A stretch of DNA of 64,000 nucleotides from Cellulophaga sp. Hel_I_12 (GTDB lineage Bacteria; Bacteroidota; Bacteroidia; Flavobacteriales; Flavobacteriaceae), in NCBI RefSeq assembly GCF_000799565.1, contig NZ_JUHB01000001.1, forward strand, positions 1,364,001-1,428,000. Direction: 5' to 3'. Below are positions 34,007-44,127 of the stretch, one piece after another. The stretch's first letter is position 1, and every line of letters starts with the position of its first letter. Both the position numbers and the translations under genes were made by a program. The notes under the pieces were generated by a model, which had not been told where the DNA came from, did no database searches, and saw only the letters and a program-made list of their open reading frames with translations.

Positions 34007-35266
34007 ATGAAAAAAATCCCTTTGTACTTTCTTTTGCTACTTATTTTAGCAGGAGAGTCCGTATTTATTCTTCCATTTGTTCTTTCACGAGTCTTTAGAC
34101 CTACGGTACTTGAAGTATTTGGTCTTGACAACATTCAACTAGGTTTGTGTTTTTCAATATACGGTATTGTTGCCTTGTTATCGTATATCTTCGGTGGCCC
34201 CTTAGCAGACAAGTTTGCTCCAAGAAAATTGATTGCCGTTGCGCTATGGATGACTGCTCTAGGAGGATTGGTATATGCTACATTTCCTAGTTATTTAGTA
34301 TTAAAAATACTTTATGGCTATTGGGGATTTACCACTATTTTTTTATTCTGGGCACCAATGATTAAGGCTACTCGTGTTTGGGGTGGATCTACGTCACAAG
34401 GCAAAGCGTTTGGCTTTTTGGATGGTGGGCGCGGGTTGGTAGGCGCATTATTCGGAACTATGGGTGTATTCATTTTTTCATTCTTTATTACTTCAGAAGT
34501 TGCTGAGCTAAGCATCTACGAAAGTAGAGCCGCGTTTAAGCAGGTTATCCTAGTGTCCTCATTGATAGTTGTTCTGGTTGGAATATTGGTATGGTTCTTT
34601 TTAAAACTAGATCATGAAATAGAAAAAGAGATTATCCTGGAAAAAATAACAAAAACACAAATTACAGCAGTATTACGATTACCTTCTATATGGCTCTTGA
34701 TGATCATTATTTTATGTGCATATGTTGGCTACAAAATCACAGATGTGTTTTCCTTGTATGCTCGAGATGTGATGCTTTTTGACCAAGTGCAATCTGCTCA
34801 GGTAGGCACTTTTTTGCTATTTATCCGTCCTGTCATCGGAATATTAATCGGAATATTGGCAGATCGCTCACAAACCACCTTATGGTTGGTTATTGGTTTT
34901 ATTGTTTCCTTCTTTGGAGCATTATTGTTCGCATTAGGTTTGATTTCAGATGCTTCAACGGCTTTGTTTTTTATATCGATATTAATCGTGGCGACTGGAG
35001 TATATGCCGCTCGTTCTTTATACTTCGCAGTCATGGAGCGAGGGCAAATTCCTTTGGTTCTTACAGGAACTGCAGTTGGTCTTATATCTATTGTCGGTTA
35101 TACACCAGATATATTTGCAGGGCCAGCGATGGGCTATCTCTTAGAAAATTCACCAGGTATACAAGGGCATCAACATGTTTTTTGGATGTTGGCCATCTTT
35201 TCTTTTATAGGTAGTATAGCAGCATGGTATTATTACCGATTGTATGGAAAGAAGTCGCTGAATTAA
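34007..35266 (+). CDS. Major facilitator superfamily transporter
   Basis: 419 aa with about 12 hydrophobic segments in two halves separated by a charged loop near residue 205 (KLDHEIEKEIILEK). The MFS loop motif between helices 2 and 3 is visible as GGPLADKFAPRK. The general type is like organophosphate/nitrate-nitrite or UhpC-like porters, but I cannot name the substrate. It is not in an obvious operon; the small membrane protein gene follows 154 bp later. Confidence 0.8.
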   Translation: MKKIPLYFLLLLILAGESVFILPFVLSRVFRPTVLEVFGLDNIQLGLCFSIYGIVALLSYIFGGPLADKFAPRKLIAVALWMTALGGLVYATFPSYLVLKILYGYWGFTTIFLFWAPMIKATRVWGGSTSQGKAFGFLDGGRGLVGALFGTMGVFIFSFFITSEVAELSIYESRAAFKQVILVSSLIVVLVGILVWFFLKLDHEIEKEIILEKITKTQITAVLRLPSIWLLMIIILCAYVGYKITDVFSLYARDVMLFDQVQSAQVGTFLLFIRPVIGILIGILADRSQTTLWLVIGFIVSFFGALLFALGLISDASTALFFISILIVATGVYAARSLYFAVMERGQIPLVLTGTAVGLISIVGYTPDIFAGPAMGYLLENSPGIQGHQHVFWMLAIFSFIGSIAAWYYYRLYGKKSLN

Positions 35267-35420
35267 GCTTTTTTTTTCTTGTTTCAAAGAGACCAATTAA
35301 AATAAAAAAAGTAATACATACTATAAAAATTCGACGCTGTTTTCATCCGAAAAATTAATGTCATTTTTATACGCTGGGTTTTGTACACCAATTGTTTTTA
35401 AAGTAATACGTACCTAAAAT

Positions 35421-35816
35421 ATGATCATAGAAATTGCTCAATGGATTGTACTATTTTTCGGATTATTTATCATTTTTATTGGATGTATCATGTTGATTCA
35501 TCCAAAAAAAGCAAGGAGTATATTAAGAAAAGCTGGTAGTACAAATTTTATAAACTATGCGGAAATAACGATCCGACTACTACCAGCCATAGCACTCATA
35601 ATATGCTCGGAATTTTCTAAATTTCCTGCAGCGTTTAAGGTTTTTGGAGGAATAATGCTGATCACTTCTCTCGTACTTTATTTTGTGCCGAGAAAAATAC
35701 ATCATCAATTTTCATTGAAAAGTGCAGCTATTCTTAAACCGCTTTTTATTCGACTACTCGCGCCTTTTGCTTTTTTATTAGGCGGATTAATAATTTATAA
35801 CCTAAATTGCATTTGA
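35421..35816 (+). CDS. Small four-helix membrane protein, unknown function
   Basis: 131 aa, almost entirely hydrophobic, with about four membrane segments (WIVLFFGLFIIFIGCIMLI, LLPAIALIICSEF, VFGGIMLITSLVLYFV, LLAPFAFLLGGLIIY) and short basic loops. It has no recognised motif. A real gene by length and composition; the role is unknown. Confidence 0.6.
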   Translation: MIIEIAQWIVLFFGLFIIFIGCIMLIHPKKARSILRKAGSTNFINYAEITIRLLPAIALIICSEFSKFPAAFKVFGGIMLITSLVLYFVPRKIHHQFSLKSAAILKPLFIRLLAPFAFLLGGLIIYNLNCI

Positions 35817-35987
35817 ATGCAGAAAATCAGACCTTAGAATACTATTTTACCTCATGACCACAAACCTGTAAGCTATTATTAAATTCTTTAGAATAATGAA
35901 ACAAAAAAATACCTTTCTAAAATAGTCATACTTACCAATGGCAAACAATGCGTCTCACCAAATATTCAACCAACCAATCATCCTTAT

Positions 35988-38084
35988 ATGTTCTCGATAC
36001 TCAAACACTTGAATGAAATCGCTGAAAAAAGCTTTACCTCAGCCTTATTAAAGATCATAGCACTACTGCTTATTATTATTTCTGCATCTTGCGCAGATAA
36101 GGAACCTCAGGCTATAAAAAAAGAGTATTCGCTTTTGGGTATAGGGCATGGACTTCATGGGTCAATGCTTATGGTTAACGATTTAACTCGCGCACGAGAT
36201 TTTTATGCGGATACCCTTGGCTTTAAAATGGCTAAAGCTGATTCGTTTAAAAAAGGTTTTTTTGATGGAACTTTAGTGACTAGCATCAACTTTCCAGATG
36301 CTTCAAAACTAGATTTTCTTTCTGTTGAAGATTCTTTAATTATGGATGCCCCACCAACTTTTATTAGGTCATTCTTGGCGAATCATGAAGGTATACAACA
36401 GTATTACCTTTCCAGTTCTTCTGTAGACACGACCGCTTTGTGGTTGAATGAGCAAGGATTTGAGATGGATTCTATTCGAGCATACCGTACGTCAATCGAG
36501 CCAGTTAAAGGGTGGACAAGAGATGATGGTGGATTACAAGAACGCAGTTTAGATTTTCGAAATACACAGGGTACCTACCTACCCCAGTTTATTGAAGATG
36601 CTACTAATGATTATGAAAGAATGCATAAAGACTGGAAGACTTATTATGCCTATTACAGAAGTTTTTCGAACCATCCAAATGGCGTTGTAGGTATCAATTC
36701 TGTTCGGGTAGCCGTTAAGGATCTCGATATGGCCCGTAAGGATATTGAAAAAATGGGGCTTAAGGCTTCAAACGCTAATGCATCTAAAAATACAGCGCAC
36801 TTTAAAATAAAAGAACATCAAGAGTTGGTGCTCAATACCCCCGAATCCAGTACTGATGATATGTCAAAGTTTATTGCGGAACGTGGATCTGGAGTATATG
36901 CCCTACGTTTTGATGTAAAAAATATTGATTCTACTTTTCAGTATCTAAATCAACGTTTACCAGCAGAGGCCCTTATACGCGATACCATATTACATACCAT
37001 CACCGTACCACGCCAATTTGCTTATGGGGTTCAAATAGAGTTTGTAAATGAGCCCAAGGAACAGGCTCTCTTGGCAGAACAATATAAAATAGGAGCTAAA
37101 CTAGATAGTACAGCTAGCAGTAATGCTGCGGGAATGTACCAAAAATATTGCGCTTTATGCCATGGTAAAAATAGAGAAGGCTACGCCGCAGATAATGCTC
37201 CATCCTTGCGCTCTCATTCATTAATGGCAACTTCCTTGACCAATAATTTTCAAAGATATACGGTGCAATACGGTAGAGCGGGAACGGCTATGGGGGGCTA
37301 TTTAAACACACAAGGTGGCCCCTTAGAATACATTGAAATTGAACTGTTATTGCAATGGCTCTATGAACAAAGTGGCGTAGAAAAACCTATTGAACTCTCA
37401 AGAGAACCTGTAACCGGAGATGTCGCTGTAGGCGCCGAGCTCTATGCAAATACCTGTTCAGTATGTCATGGGGCAGATGGCGAAGGTGTCTCAGCACCTG
37501 CCCTTGGCAATTCTATGCTTTTAGCTACAGCAACAGATGAATTCTTAAAATATGCCATTAAAATGGGGAGAGATGGCACACCAATGATCGCCTACAAAGA
37601 CTCCTTAACTGAGGATGAAATTAACGGTTTAACAGCCTTTTTAAGGACTCGTGCCTCCGGCTGGAATATACCAAGTACGGATACCATCAGTGTACCGAAA
37701 CCTGATCAGTATATCTTGAACCCTAGGAACAAAGCACCAAAATTTAATCTACGAAAAGGACTTTATGTTCCTGCGAAAGAAGTTTATCAGGCGCTACAAG
37801 ACAGTGCTCGCATGATTATTTTAGATGCACGATCAGAAGTGGCTTGGCGACAAACCCACATTCCAGGATCGGTACCTGTACCCTATTACGCAGAGCCAGA
37901 AGCATTTGTAGGCGACCTGCCTAATGATGATACTTGGATTGTAGCTTATTGCGCCTGTCCGCACGCCGCTTCAGGCCGTGTAATAAGTACCTTGAGAAGA
38001 TTGGGTTATAAAAACACAGCCATCATAGATGAAGGTATTTTGGTTTGGGGACAATTAGGCTATCCGGTTAATTATGGGCAGTAA
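35988..38084 (+). CDS. VOC-cytochrome c-rhodanese fusion lipoprotein
   Basis: 698 aa with a lipoprotein signal (IIISASCADKE). Two glyoxalase/VOC units (about 45-180 and 230-355; MLMVNDLTRARDFYADTLGFKM and VGINSVRVAVKDLDMARKDIEKMG) are followed by two cytochrome c domains with haem motifs CALCH (388-392) and CSVCH (490-494), and a C-terminal rhodanese domain (MIILDARSEVAWRQTHIPGS) with cysteines C655 and C657 in the active-site loop. The order suggests ligand binding, electron transfer and sulfur handling on one envelope-anchored chain. I know of no characterised protein with this layout. Confidence 0.8.
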   Translation: MFSILKHLNEIAEKSFTSALLKIIALLLIIISASCADKEPQAIKKEYSLLGIGHGLHGSMLMVNDLTRARDFYADTLGFKMAKADSFKKGFFDGTLVTSINFPDASKLDFLSVEDSLIMDAPPTFIRSFLANHEGIQQYYLSSSSVDTTALWLNEQGFEMDSIRAYRTSIEPVKGWTRDDGGLQERSLDFRNTQGTYLPQFIEDATNDYERMHKDWKTYYAYYRSFSNHPNGVVGINSVRVAVKDLDMARKDIEKMGLKASNANASKNTAHFKIKEHQELVLNTPESSTDDMSKFIAERGSGVYALRFDVKNIDSTFQYLNQRLPAEALIRDTILHTITVPRQFAYGVQIEFVNEPKEQALLAEQYKIGAKLDSTASSNAAGMYQKYCALCHGKNREGYAADNAPSLRSHSLMATSLTNNFQRYTVQYGRAGTAMGGYLNTQGGPLEYIEIELLLQWLYEQSGVEKPIELSREPVTGDVAVGAELYANTCSVCHGADGEGVSAPALGNSMLLATATDEFLKYAIKMGRDGTPMIAYKDSLTEDEINGLTAFLRTRASGWNIPSTDTISVPKPDQYILNPRNKAPKFNLRKGLYVPAKEVYQALQDSARMIILDARSEVAWRQTHIPGSVPVPYYAEPEAFVGDLPNDDTWIVAYCACPHAASGRVISTLRRLGYKNTAIIDEGILVWGQLGYPVNYGQ

Positions 38085-38387
38085 GATAAGGTGCCGCAAT
38101 TAACACGATAGAAACTAAAGCTTATTTTTTGCTTGCCAGCAGGCGGTTTTGGATTTTATTGGTTCATTTAAAGCCTGAATACACACCGAATCACAGCCAA
38201 GCGGAATACCTACACCATCTTTATAATTTTTTATATATTTATACGAATAGGATGAGATGGTGTTGGTCTAAGGAAAAAGCTTTCCAAACATAGTATAGAG
38301 CTGCCCTATTTTTTATCTAAGTGCTATTTATTGCGTACTAAAGAAACTGGTTAGGCCATTTAATAATTCATTTTTGAACTCAACTTG
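38085..38387. other. Intergenic stretch with a 9-bp inverted repeat
   Basis: No gene seen. ACACCATCT (38212-38220) is exactly complementary to AGATGGTGT (38255-38263) across an AT-rich 34-nt loop, about 130 bp after the fusion gene. It may form a hairpin in a transcript or be an operator for the downstream hydrolase gene; neither is shown. Confidence 0.4.
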
Positions 38388-39425
38388 ATGACTAAAGCAA
38401 GATCTAAAAGAATACTACAAATTATATTATTCGTTGGAACAATAAGCTCATTATACTTTGTTCCTTGGCCTATTCTAAAAGCGTGGTTAACACCATTACC
38501 TAAAACAGTTCAGGAACAAGTAGATAAAGCGACTACCTACGGTTTTGATGGAATTATTGTGTACGTAGATCAAAAAGGCAATACACCAGAATTTTTTACT
38601 TCAGGCTACAAAAACAGAGAAAATAAAGTTCCTGCCGACCCAAAATCATTGTTTAAAATTGCTAGTGTTAGCAAACTATACACAGCACTAGCAATAACAA
38701 AATTAGCACATAATGAACAATTATCCTTAGACAAAACACTTGCTGATTACTTTCCTGAACTAGTGGGTCGAATAGAAAATACGGATAAAATTACCGTGCG
38801 AATGATGGTTCAACACCGAAGTGGAATTCCGAATTATACGGATACCAAAAATTATTGGGTACATCCGAAACAAAACGACCAAGAACGCCTAGAATTGGTG
38901 CTTGATGTACCCGCCAATTTTGAACCTAACGAAGATTTTGAATATAGCAATACAAATTACTTATTACTCTCTGAACTCATAGAAAGGGTGTCCGGAGTAA
39001 CAAGGTTTGAGTACATCAAAGAATATATTTTAGAACCCCTACATCTCAATAACACCTATGGTTCCATTCTAGATGTCAATGCAGATGATGTCATGAGTGG
39101 CTATTATGTAGGTTATGAAAATGACTTAAAGATGGACGATAATGGCCTGATGTTAGCAACAGCAGAAGATTTAGGTAAATTTATTCGAGCACTGAATAAT
39201 GGTTCTGCCTTTACAAATAAACAAGAACAGGAAATCTATAGCTCCTTATACGAGTTTGAACATACAGGTCTGATTCCTGGCTATCAAACCATTGCTAAAT
39301 ACCACAAGGACATAGATGCAGTGGTTATTCAATTTACAAATACGGTCGACTTCGATGGCTACAATTGGAGTCTGTCAGAAATAATGTATAATAGAATAGT
39401 AAAAATAGTGAGAAAGAAAAACTAG
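38388..39425 (+). CDS. Serine hydrolase of the beta-lactamase/PBP family
   Basis: 345 aa from the ATG at 38388 (a TTG one codon earlier is less likely). The N-terminus is a membrane anchor or signal (ILQIILFVGTISSLYFVPW). Catalytic motifs of class C beta-lactamase-like enzymes are present: SVSK (S-x-x-K, in FKIASVSKLYTALA) and YSNTNY (Y-x-N). The C-terminus has HTGLIPGY in place of the usual H/KTG box. It could act on peptidoglycan peptides or esters; the exact substrate is unknown. Confidence 0.8.
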   Translation: MTKARSKRILQIILFVGTISSLYFVPWPILKAWLTPLPKTVQEQVDKATTYGFDGIIVYVDQKGNTPEFFTSGYKNRENKVPADPKSLFKIASVSKLYTALAITKLAHNEQLSLDKTLADYFPELVGRIENTDKITVRMMVQHRSGIPNYTDTKNYWVHPKQNDQERLELVLDVPANFEPNEDFEYSNTNYLLLSELIERVSGVTRFEYIKEYILEPLHLNNTYGSILDVNADDVMSGYYVGYENDLKMDDNGLMLATAEDLGKFIRALNNGSAFTNKQEQEIYSSLYEFEHTGLIPGYQTIAKYHKDIDAVVIQFTNTVDFDGYNWSLSEIMYNRIVKIVRKKN

Positions 39426-39773
39426 CTATAAAATTGTATGAACGTACTATGCATAAACGTACCCCATGGCAATGAATGAAAATACTCATGTACATTTCGC
39501 ACCATTGTAATTGTTTTAAAAATAACACCTATTTTATTTTTAGGTACTTGACCGGAAGCAAAAAGCCTTGTAAATACCCATAGGGCAGCTACCAGCTCAA
39601 AAAAACCTTCCATACACCTATAAAATATAAAAGTATAACCTGATTTTGAGATTCCTAGATTCTTTGAATTCAATTCCGAATAGCCATTTTTTAACCATGC
39701 TAATCTGTAGTATCAACAAAAAATTAAGTAAATTGAACTCATATTGTGATCAACCACTAAATTATACTTTTAC
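39426..39773. other. Intergenic stretch before GMC oxidoreductase
   Basis: No convincing gene or structured element on either strand; short frames here are interrupted or lack coding character. It presumably holds the promoter of the GMC/subunit-3 pair. Confidence 0.4.
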
Positions 39774-41492
39774 ATGGAAATTATTGAATCATCAAAAATA
39801 TATGATGTTATTATCGTTGGGTCCGGTGCTGGTGGCGGAATGGCAACTAAAATATTATCAGAAGCAGGACTTAAAGTGGCTATTGTAGAAGCTGGACCTT
39901 ATTTTGATCCTGGTGCTCCAGAACAACAAACACAATTAAAATGGCCCTACGAATCGCCAAGAAGGGGTGCTAATACGGTGCGTCACTTTGGAGAGTATGA
40001 CAGTTCCTACGGTGGCTTTACTATAGAAAATGAACCCTATACGAATGCCGAAGGCAGCGATTTTAGATGGTATAGATCACGAATGTTAGGAGGCCGAACC
40101 AACCACTGGGGCCGCATTTCACTGCGATTTGGTCCTGATGATTTTAAACGAAAAAGTATAGACGGCTTAGGAGACAATTGGCCTATTGGCTATGAAGATG
40201 TAAAACCCTATTACAACAAAGTAGATAAATTAATCGGTGTTTTTGGCACGAATGAGGGCTTACCAAATGATCCCGATGGCTTTTTTTTACCGCCACCAAA
40301 ACCCAGGTTACACGAATTATTCTACATAAAAGGTGCTCGTAAATCTAATGTTCCCGTTTACCCGTCTAGAATGTCTATGCTTACCAAACGAATCAATAAA
40401 GATCGTGGTATTTGTTTCTATTGCGGACAATGTTCTCGAGGCTGTAGCGTGCACGCCGACTTTTCTTCAGGGACATGTTTAATATTTCCTGCCCAAAAAA
40501 GTGGGGCGCAGATCGACTTATTCGTGAATGCCATGGTGCGTGAAGTCATTACAAATGATGAAGGGAAAGCTACTGGCGTATCGTACATTAATAAAGAAGA
40601 CCGAAAAGAATATACCCTAAAAGGTAAAATAGTTGTTTTAGCCGCGTCGGCCTGTAGTTCAGCACGTATTTTATTAAATTCTAAAAGCAAACAACACCCG
40701 AACGGTTTAGGAAATAGCAGCGATATTGTAGGTCGCTATTTACATGATTCTACAGGAAGTGACAGAGCTGCTTTTATCCCTGATTTAATGAATAGAAAAA
40801 CCTATAACGAAGATGGTACTGGTGGTATGCACGTGTATTCTCCTTGGTGGGGAGACAACAAAAAATTAAACTTTGCCCGTGGTTATCATATTGAAATGTG
40901 GGGCGGACTAGGCATGCCAAGCTATGGTTTTGGCTTTAACCACAACCAGTATAACGAGTTTTTTGGTCTTAAAGTTGGGGGGTATGGCGCAGGTATTAAA
41001 GATGAGGTAAAAAAATATTACGGCGCTACCGTTGGTATGTCGGGCCGTGGAGAATCTATTCCTCAAAAAAATAACCGGTGTACTATAGATGCTACAAAAG
41101 TTGATGAACTTGGTATTCCTGTCTTGAAATTTGATTATAAATGGACCGATAATGAAATTCAACAAGTACGCCACATGCACGATACTTTTGAAGAAATTAT
41201 TCATAATATGGGTGGGGAAGTACTCGGTAAAAAACCCACTAAAGAACAAAATTACGGAATAGCACCTCCAGGATGGATTATCCATGAAGTAGGAACTACA
41301 AGAATGGGAGATGACCCTAAAACTTCAGTAGTCAACCAACACCAACAATTACACGAGGTTGATAATGTTTTTATTGTCGATGCAGGCCCTTTTGTCTCAC
41401 AAGCCGACAAAAACCCTACTTGGACCATTTTAGCACTCTCTTGGAGAACTTCTGATTACATTGTTGAACAGTTAAAAATGCAAAATATTTAA
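39774..41492 (+). CDS. GMC-family FAD oxidoreductase
   Basis: 572 aa. The FAD-binding dinucleotide motif VGSGAGGGMATKILSEAG is at the N-terminus, followed by the GMC signature region (SRMLGGRTNHWG) and a C-rich cluster (CFYCGQCSRGC) seen in membrane gluconate/sorbitol dehydrogenase-like GMC enzymes. The C-terminal HEVGTTRMGDDPKTSVVN and NVFIVDAGPF blocks are typical. It oxidises an alcohol or sugar, passing electrons to a partner. The next gene, 3 bp downstream, encodes a gluconate 2-dehydrogenase subunit 3-like protein, so the two form one complex. The substrate is unknown. Confidence 0.88.
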   Translation: MEIIESSKIYDVIIVGSGAGGGMATKILSEAGLKVAIVEAGPYFDPGAPEQQTQLKWPYESPRRGANTVRHFGEYDSSYGGFTIENEPYTNAEGSDFRWYRSRMLGGRTNHWGRISLRFGPDDFKRKSIDGLGDNWPIGYEDVKPYYNKVDKLIGVFGTNEGLPNDPDGFFLPPPKPRLHELFYIKGARKSNVPVYPSRMSMLTKRINKDRGICFYCGQCSRGCSVHADFSSGTCLIFPAQKSGAQIDLFVNAMVREVITNDEGKATGVSYINKEDRKEYTLKGKIVVLAASACSSARILLNSKSKQHPNGLGNSSDIVGRYLHDSTGSDRAAFIPDLMNRKTYNEDGTGGMHVYSPWWGDNKKLNFARGYHIEMWGGLGMPSYGFGFNHNQYNEFFGLKVGGYGAGIKDEVKKYYGATVGMSGRGESIPQKNNRCTIDATKVDELGIPVLKFDYKWTDNEIQQVRHMHDTFEEIIHNMGGEVLGKKPTKEQNYGIAPPGWIIHEVGTTRMGDDPKTSVVNQHQQLHEVDNVFIVDAGPFVSQADKNPTWTILALSWRTSDYIVEQLKMQNI

Positions 41493-41495
41493 CTC

Positions 41496-42209
41496 ATGGA
41501 TAGAAGAAAGAGTATTAAATCAATAATTTTAGGGAGCGTTGCAGGAGGCTTAGTTATGCACGGCTGTAAACCTGAGAATGCAACAAATACTGAAGAAGCT
41601 ATCGCAGCTTCTACCGAAAATTATTTTGGAAGAACACCAGAAGAGCTCAAAATAATTAAAAAATTAAATGCGGAGCAATTTTTTAATCCGCATGAAATGG
41701 ATAGTCTTACTACTTTGGCAAATTTAATTCTTCCTCCCGACGATAAAGGCTCCATTACTGAAGCTGGAGTTCCAGAATTTATGGAGTTTATGGCTAAAGA
41801 TTACCCGCCAATGCAAGCCACTTTACGAGGAGGCCTTATGTGGTTAGACCATGAAAGCAATTCTTTATTTAATGCAGAGTTTAAAGCAGCTACAGAGGTG
41901 CAACAAAAACAGATTTTAGATAGCATTGCCTATCCAGATGTTGAAATTCCAGAAGCTAAAAGACCCCTTGAAGTGCAGTTTTTTTCTGTAGTGCGCAACC
42001 TAACTTTAACGGGCTATTATACCTCAAAAGTGGGGATTGCAGATTTAGGCTATAAAGGAAATCAGCCCAACGTTTGGGATGGTGTTCCCGATGATGTTCT
42101 TAAGCAACATGGCGTTTTTTACGAAGAAGAATGGCTAGCCAAGTGTGTGGATCAAAGCAAAAGAAACGATGTTGCTCAATGGGATGAATTAGGAAATTTA
42201 TTGTCTTAA
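41496..42209 (+). CDS. Gluconate 2-dehydrogenase subunit 3 family protein
   Basis: 237 aa. The N-terminus has a twin-arginine-like start (MDRRKSIKSII) and a lipobox-like GGLVMHGC, so it is exported and possibly lipid-anchored. The mature domain matches Gluconate_2-dh3 (MDSLTTLANLILPPDDKGSITEAGVPEFMEF). Such proteins are small partner subunits of GMC dehydrogenases and may carry them across the membrane by hitchhiking on the Tat signal. It follows the GMC gene by 3 bp. Confidence 0.85.
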   Translation: MDRRKSIKSIILGSVAGGLVMHGCKPENATNTEEAIAASTENYFGRTPEELKIIKKLNAEQFFNPHEMDSLTTLANLILPPDDKGSITEAGVPEFMEFMAKDYPPMQATLRGGLMWLDHESNSLFNAEFKAATEVQQKQILDSIAYPDVEIPEAKRPLEVQFFSVVRNLTLTGYYTSKVGIADLGYKGNQPNVWDGVPDDVLKQHGVFYEEEWLAKCVDQSKRNDVAQWDELGNLLS

Positions 42210-42271
42210 TCGTATTGCATACAGCAATTGCCGGTGTTTTTAATTAAACCATAGGTAGAAATCAACGAATT

Positions 42272-42338
42272 GACATAGATGTCGTAAAATTGTCATAATG
42301 ATACCGTTATCAATTAGCACAGTACTAGAGTAGCTTTG
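42272..42338 (+). promoter_or_regulatory. Promoter and palindrome upstream of XRE regulator
   Basis: A perfect TAnnTTTG box, TAGCTTTG, lies at 42331-42338, 23 bp before the start codon. Further up, GACAT-AG-ATGTC (42272-42283) is a palindrome, with a related half site (TTGTCATAATGA) just after it. This suits self-regulation by the XRE protein encoded next; the binding is inferred. Confidence 0.5.
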
Positions 42339-42361
42339 ACTCAACAATAATCATTGAAAAA

Positions 42362-42943
42362 ATGGAACACATGGGTCAAAAAATCGTTGAACTGAGAAAG
42401 TCAAAAGGCTATACTCAAGAAGAATTAGCGGAAAAAGCAAAAGTAAACTTGAGAACCATTCAAAGGATAGAAAATGGAGAAAACAAACCAAGTGCAAATA
42501 CCCTAAAACTTATTTGTGAAACATTAGACACCTTACCTGAAAAAATAATGCATTACGGTAAAAAAGAAGACTCAAAGCTTTTAATGTTGATGCATTTATC
42601 CGTCATTAGCTATTTGGTGATTCCCATTGGAAATATATTAATTCCATTGATTTTTTGGGTTTCAAAAAAAGATAAAATTATAAAATTAGATGAAACTGGA
42701 ACTCGGCTATTAAATTTTCAAATAATCTGGACCGTATTAACCTCAATCACATTTTTTTCAAGTGTATTAACTGCTTCGCTGCACATCACCAATTCCGAAC
42801 ATGCCTATATTCCTGATCTATTGTTGTATTTTTTTATACTGTTAAACATCATTAATATTGGAATAGCACTTATTAGTGCATTGAGAATCAAAGACAAAAA
42901 AACTTTCACCTCCTATCCAAAAATATTCAAGATAATTAGGTAG
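42362..42943 (+). CDS. XRE HTH regulator with C-terminal membrane domain (DUF4870-like)
   Basis: 193 aa. Residues about 5-60 are an XRE helix-turn-helix (KIVELRKSKGYTQEELAEKAKVNLRTIQRIENGENKPSANTL, shown here in family form). The rest has four hydrophobic segments resembling DUF4870, so the regulator is membrane-tethered. This arrangement is common in Flavobacteriaceae and its signal is unknown. An internal ATG at 42371 (MGQKIVEL) is an alternative start. Confidence 0.75.
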   Translation: MEHMGQKIVELRKSKGYTQEELAEKAKVNLRTIQRIENGENKPSANTLKLICETLDTLPEKIMHYGKKEDSKLLMLMHLSVISYLVIPIGNILIPLIFWVSKKDKIIKLDETGTRLLNFQIIWTVLTSITFFSSVLTASLHITNSEHAYIPDLLLYFFILLNIINIGIALISALRIKDKKTFTSYPKIFKIIR

Positions 42944-43029
42944 ATGTTGCTAAAATACCCTAAAATAAAATAGCTTTAACTTTTATAAAAACATAATTTT
43001 TTAAAGAACTACTATCGAAATTAAAGACC

Positions 43030-43935
43030 ATGGAAATAATTGAAAACATACAACAATGGTTAAATGAACATCCCATTTCTTATAATATCATTAAATATGT
43101 ACTTTGGGCTGTATTTATATTAATAACCATTGCTTTCCTTAGACGTTTTTTAAGGAGAAATCTACCGGATATAGGAATTAGATACAAATCTCAAAAAGGG
43201 GTTGAGTTTATTGGTTATATATTATTGCTTATCGTTACCATTTCTTTTTTTTCCGGTAGCATTAAAGACTTTGCTTTAGCCATTGGATTACTCACTGAGG
43301 GGATTACCATTACCCTGCAAGAGTTAATTTTAAGTGTTGCAGGCTCGTTCTATATCTTTTTTGTCGGAGTCTATAAACCTGGCGATAGAATAGAAATAAA
43401 TAACATCAAAGGTGATGTTATTGACATCGATAGTATTTATACGACCATGATGGAAATTGGAGAATGGGTTTCTAGTGATAATTATAGTGGTAGAATTGTA
43501 AAATTAAGTAATGCCTTTGTTTTTAAGGGTCCCGTATATAACTATTCAAAAGATTTTCCATTTGTATGGGATGAATTTAATTTGCCTATCAGATATGGTT
43601 CTGATGTAGAACTAGCGAAAACAATTATCGTTCAAATTGCCTCTGAAACACTCTCTGATTATGTAACGGAATCTATGGAGCAATGGAACCAAGTGGTCAA
43701 TAAATATTACATAGAGAATGCTGAGGTAGCACCAACATTAGCCATCACTATGACTGATAATTGGATTCAGTTTAACCTTCGGTACATAGTTGACTATAAA
43801 AAAAGAAGGCTTACCAAACACATATTAAATGAGCGTATTGGAAAAGAAATAGAAAATACAAATAGAAAAGTTCAACTAGCTTCTGCAACTTTTGAGATTG
43901 TTCAAATTCCAAATATTAATATAAAAAAAGAATAA
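43030..43935 (+). CDS. MscS-family mechanosensitive ion channel
   Basis: 301 aa. N-terminal membrane helices (YVLWAVFILITIAFLRRF, GYILLLIVTISFFSG) lead to the pore-lining TM3-like helix (LTEGITITLQELILSVAGSFYIFFV) and the MscS beta domain motif PGDRIEINNIKGDVIDIDSIYTTMMEI. The soluble C-terminal vestibule is present. Role in osmotic or mechanical release of ions; possibly with special gating. A stand-alone gene. Confidence 0.82.
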   Translation: MEIIENIQQWLNEHPISYNIIKYVLWAVFILITIAFLRRFLRRNLPDIGIRYKSQKGVEFIGYILLLIVTISFFSGSIKDFALAIGLLTEGITITLQELILSVAGSFYIFFVGVYKPGDRIEINNIKGDVIDIDSIYTTMMEIGEWVSSDNYSGRIVKLSNAFVFKGPVYNYSKDFPFVWDEFNLPIRYGSDVELAKTIIVQIASETLSDYVTESMEQWNQVVNKYYIENAEVAPTLAITMTDNWIQFNLRYIVDYKKRRLTKHILNERIGKEIENTNRKVQLASATFEIVQIPNINIKKE

Positions 43936-44127
43936 AAACTACCACGCAATATCAAACTTTAAGTGATTTCTCCTGATTAATTCCCTAGTTAGATGTAATT
44001 ATAAAAATTAATTACGTCTAAAGAAATCATTCAAACTTTTTTGTAATACTTGAATGTTTATTCAACTTTGCCAAGTCTGTCAAATCATTTAACTTGGCAT
44101 TAAATTCAAAAAAAATAGCTTAAAAAA

